Part shown: positions 59,949 to 64,000 of the stretch, piece by piece
How the letters are laid out: each line of letters opens with the position of its first letter
How positions within the stretch are numbered: position 1 is the first letter of the stretch
Assembly (NCBI GenBank): GCA_002099365.1
Contig: MSED01000011.1
Location: 501,001 to 565,000 of the forward strand
Origin: Phialophora verrucosa
Lineage: Eukaryota > Ascomycota > Eurotiomycetes > Chaetothyriales > Herpotrichiellaceae
DNA length: 64,000 bases
Direction: 5' to 3'
Made by a program: the position numbers and the translations under genes
The notes under the pieces: model-generated
Database searches by the model: none
What the model saw: the letters and a program-made list of their open reading frames with translations, nothing else
Told to the model about the DNA's origin: nothing

Positions 59949-62430
59949 TTACTAGAAATTAATATATCTAATAAAGTAATTAAAATATACCTTACCTAAA
60001 AAGAGGGAGATAGTAAAGCTAAACTAGTAATATATTATTTCCGGAAAATAATAAGACTAAAGTTAAATTATAATATTTATAATAAAAAATTATTAGCGAT
60101 TATAGAGACCCTTTAGTAGTAGAGAGTCTATCTTAAAGAAGCTAAATACCCGATCTAAATCTTTATAGATTATAAGAACTTATTATACTAAACTATAACT
60201 AAGAAACTTAATAAAAGATAAGTTAAATAAGCTAAAACACTCGCTAAATATAACTTTCGGATAAACTATATCTAAGAAACTAAGAATAGTAGAGCGGACG
60301 CTCTTAGTAAAAGAGTAGACTATATAAGTACGATAAGACCTAAGCTAGCTATACTATTAAAGTAGTAAGAAAGTATTTTAATATATAGAAAAATATAAAT
60401 AATTACTATAATAATATAGTAGCCCGAGCTTACAGTATAGTAAAGGAGAAATATTATTACCGCTAAATATAACGATAAGTCTGCGGGCTACTAAGGGATT
60501 AATAAAATAATTAAACTAGTTATAAGAGACTATATATAGCTATAATTATAAAAAGAAATCGAAAAATATATTAGGAACTATAATATTTACTATAAGGCTA
60601 AGTATATAAGATATAGGCTATATAAATTACTATAGACGATAGAGCTACTAGACTAAGTATAGTTAATAATCGTATTAGACTTTATTATTAAACTACTAAA
60701 GTCTAGAAAACCTCTAATAAGGACTAAATATAATTTAATCCTAGTTATAAAAGATAAACTAACTAAATATATATACTTCTAGCCGTAAAAGAGAACAGTA
60801 ACTACTAAAGATATAATATATATACTTACGAGGACAGTTATAGTATAACACGATATACTAGATATAATTAAATTAAATTAGGATAAGCTATTTATATTAT
60901 AGTTTTAGTAATTACTTATAGACCTTATAGAAATATATTAGAAATTATTAATAGTATACTATCTATAGATAAATAGATAGATTAAAAGAATAAATTAAAC
61001 ACTAAAATAATATTTATAATACTATACGAACTATTAATAAAATAATTAAATAGAACTCTTACTAATTATATAATTTATATATAATAATTTAACATTAGTA
61101 ATAGGTATATTACTATTCTATATTAATTATAAGAAATACCCGAATATCGAAAAAGACCTAAGAGGAATAAAGCTAATTATAGAAAGAATAAAAATCTTAG
61201 TTAAGAAGTTATAGTTATTATATAAAATACTTAAGTAGGAATTATAGATAATCTAGCAAAAAACAATAAAATAAGTAAATAAGAAAAGATCTAAGGGACT
61301 AGATTTTTAAGAGGGAGAGAAAGTTTATATCTTATAAAAAAACATTAAAATAATAAGGCTATCGAATAAACTCGATTACACGAAAATTAGACTATATAAA
61401 ATTAAAAGAAAGCTAAAACTAATTATATTTAAAATAAAACTACCTATTAATATAAACCTTTACCTAGTTTTCTATAAATTATTATTAGAAAAGGCACCTT
61501 AAAACGCTAGACTAGGACTAGTTCTAATCTATAAGAAGACTTAAGAACCTTTATACGATATAAAAGGAGTTATAAACTACTTTAATAAGAAACCTAAGCG
61601 CTACTTAATTAAATAGTTAAGATATAATAACTCTAAGAATATATAAGAACTAGAAGCGAACTTACTAAAAGCGATAGTATAAAGATATCTCTAAAAGATA
61701 AAAATAGGAGCCGGTCTTAACTAACCGCCCGAGAGTCCTTACCGGAGTTTAATATAATATTCTAATCTATAGAGTCGGTTATAGAGGCTCTATCCTAAAT
61801 AAAGTTAAGCTCTACTAGAGCCACCTTATTACCGGTAAGTAGAGAATTAAATACTCTAAGTACCTATATCTCTCTTTTTAATATTTAATTAGACCTCTCT
61901 TTTAACCGACCTAATAAATCTTAAAGCTTAATATCCTCTTCCTCGACGCTAATAAGGTCAGCCTCGAAGGAGGCTAAAATCGCCTAAGCTTCGGCTAGCG
62001 CTTGACGCGTATTTAGTATTACTTTTCGAAGACGCGCTATCTCGCGCCTCTTAGCCCGAGACTTAACTATTAACTACTTCTTTTATTCCTTTACTTTCCG
62101 AAATTCCTCTATAGTAAAGGTACTGTTATAAGACCGCTAATAGTATAGATAAATAGTATATTTAATAGACTACTCCCTATTATAGTAATAAACCTCACTA
62201 TTAACTATATAAAAGAAATAAGTAACTATAGCGATATTATTAAAATTAGATTTAAAAGAGAGAGCGATCTTATTATAACACTTACTTTAGGACTTTTAAG
62301 GTTTAGAAGATCTATAGAACTTAGTCGGAAGGCGGAAGGACTATATAGTTAGCTATAAAGAAAGAGAAAAAATAAGAAAAGACCCGGGGATAAACTCTTA
62401 CCTTAAGTACACTAAGATAGCGAATAAGCT

Positions 62431-62443
62431 AAAAGAGGGAAAG
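62431..62443 (+). promoter_or_regulatory. Polypurine tract of G
   Basis: AAAAGAGGGAAAG lies directly before the 3' LTR of G, the expected place for a plus-strand primer. Confidence 0.75.
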
Positions 62444-62858
62444 TATTACGGGTTAACCTTTATACGACCGTAGGCTAAACTAAGGAGAAAGGGTAGCCGA
62501 GGGACTAGCTTCGTTAGTAAGGTTAAAGAAAGTTACGTAACTTCCGGAAGGGGTAGTTACTAGTATAGCGGTATATTAGTATAGTAATATAGCTAATATA
62601 CTAATATACTAATATATCGACGAAATAATAAGTAGCCGGACTACTATATAGCGGATAGACCAGCCCTTTAGGGAATAGTCTATAGTTAATAATAGTTATA
62701 CTCCGACCCCTACCTTTAGGATATAGGAGTGTTACTTTACCTTACACCGTTATAAGTAACCGCGTACCTTTACCTTAAGCTAATATTATATTACTACTTT
62801 ATTAGTAAGAGAAACCTCTCGAACTATAGTATTACCTTATATAGAGCGATTTATAATA
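62444..62858 (+). repeat. 3' LTR of element G
   Basis: It is 415 bp from TATTACGGGTTAACC to GATTTATAATA. It is followed by ATAAG (62,859-62,863), the target duplication corresponding to ACGAG in uninterrupted X copy 1. Confidence 0.9.
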
Positions 62859-62863
62859 ATAAG

Positions 62864-64000
62864 AATTAAGAGGTAACCGAAATTAAGGCGCTACTTCTTT
62901 ATTATATTATATTTAACCGCTAATAATTTATAGATTATTATAAATAAAGATATAGTTACTAATAAGGCTACTTAAGACCGAAATTAAAGTAATCCTAAAT
63001 AAGCTCTTATAATTAGAAGATATAAATTAATTAAAGTAGATAGACTATATTAGATTAGCGCTTAACCTTTTAACTATATAAACTTAATCGCCTCGAAAGG
63101 ATATCTAAATATAAAGATAGCTCTATTTATATCGCTAAAGTAAATTATTAAGCTTATACTAAAGACTATTAGTTATCGGTCTATTATATATAAGGAGACC
63201 GGTAAGCTTCTTACTTCTATAATCGCGAATCTTTTAGGATTAAGTAGGTCTACTACTACTCTAACTAAGCGACTAAGTATTTAGCGGAAATAAATCGAAT
63301 AAACTAGTCCGAAATCGCCCTAAACTTTAAGTTCTATAGCGCTAATTTCTATAAAGCTATAATAAAGTATAGTAACGATTAAATTAAATTTAGCTAAAGT
63401 ATATTAAAAAGGATTAGTTTAGCTTATAAAGCCCGGCGAACCCTATTCTATTCTCGAAAATAAAGAATAAGTAGAGCTAATAAAGAATAACTTTATTAAT
63501 ATCTTAGGGGTATTAAAAAAACCCCGCCTATAAATAATAACTTTTAACTTTAATATTTTAATACTTATATATAAATTATCTATAAAGAAGCCGAAAATCT
63601 TTAGTATATTCTATAATATTAAAATTAGTTAGTAGACTATAAACTAGAGAATATATATTATAAGTCCCTCTAGTATTATTCTTCCGTCCGAGTTAATTAT
63701 AGCTAATACTTCTTTAACGCTACTAAATTTAATCCTAAATACTTAGCTAGCTATTCGGTTCGCCTAGTTAATAATTTAGCGGTATATTTATTAATAGAAC
63801 TTTAAGCTATAAAAGCTATTAATAATAAAGGAAGATATAGTATATTATTATAAATTTAGAGCCGATAAAATAATTAGCGCGCTATTATTACTTATAAAAT
63901 ATATATCTAAATCTTATATAGCTATATATCTTTATATAGCCGAAAAGAGTATTGAATTATATCTTAAAGGTCTAAAATAAATTATAATATATTATAAAGA
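62864..64000 (+). mobile_element. Retrotransposon X, copy 2, right arm (runs off the window)
   Basis: From AATTAAGAGGTA it matches 43,632 onward of copy 1 in the plus orientation, with a constant offset of 19,232 that still holds at base 64,000 (copy 1 position 44,768). There is no indel drift. The 3' LTR of this copy should therefore lie at about 64,877-65,175. Confidence 0.85.

Larger units (their letters stand above)
59949..62858 (+). mobile_element. Gypsy retrotransposon G, 3' half (RNase H, integrase, LTR)
   Basis: It opens with LLEINISNKVI, the beginning of RNase H, continuing in frame from the EAL end of the 5' half. Then come YYFRKIIRLKLNYNIYNKKL, NSRADALSKRVD (60,286-60,321, end of RNase H), LDFIIKLLKSRKPL (integrase core, about 60,680), and near 61,320-61,490 KVYIL, LDYTKIRLYKIKRKL, LPININ, the C-terminal integrase domain of Gypsy elements. 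About 750 bp of non-coding DNA, a polypurine tract (62,431-62,443) and the 3' LTR follow. Stops are frequent and of RIP type. Confidence 0.85.

Noticed and set aside
31320..64000. Mitochondrial DNA because of the high A+T
   Set aside because: There are no mitochondrial genes; the sequence is made of nuclear LTR retrotransposons with CpA-biased decay and a satellite.

Overview
The window is fungal nuclear DNA, most likely from a filamentous ascomycete. The signs are 44-63 nt introns with GTAAGT/GTGAGT-type donors and CTAAC-like branch sites, F-box, ankyrin, APH-kinase and Myb-like genes of fungal type, Ty3/Gypsy retrotransposons, and a C-to-T decay in CpA context typical of repeat-induced point mutation (RIP). 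The species cannot be named from the sequence. Only ATG starts were accepted for genes; several of the longer open frames begin at GTG or TTG and were trimmed or re-modelled.

The window has two compartments with a sharp border near 31.2 kb. The left one (1-31,150) has balanced base composition and is gene-poor. Two genes look intact: an F-box protein (4,342-5,670, minus) and an APH-type kinase (about 23,713-24,501, minus). Several others are recognisable but broken by single-base frameshifts or stops: a PD-(D/E)XK-nuclease-like protein (8,621-9,678), a DHCR24-like FAD oxidoreductase (12,733-14,040), a FluG/DUF3435-like fragment (about 15.0-15.7 kb), a fungal conserved protein (16,529-18,350), an ankyrin protein (25,078-25,911), a trypsin-like peptidase (26,311-27,773) and a Myb/SANT-like gene (about 28.8-30.9 kb). 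A decayed Gypsy integrase piece lies at 6.5-7.4 kb, and several minisatellites and two perfect hairpins are scattered between.

The right compartment (31,155-64,000) is AT-rich and holds no host gene. It opens with a little-mutated LTR fragment, then a satellite of about sixteen 155-bp monomers (31,320-33,835), then a nest of two Gypsy families. Family X has 299-bp LTRs and is about 11.7 kb long. Family G has 415-bp LTRs and would be about 7.5 kb. LTR positions, target-site duplications and reading frame agree on one history: G inserted into one X copy, a second X copy inserted antisense into the pol gene of G, and a roughly 14-kb segment between the two X copies was then inverted. All five complete LTRs keep exactly equal lengths within their family, so decay here is by substitution, unlike the indel decay of the genes on the left.
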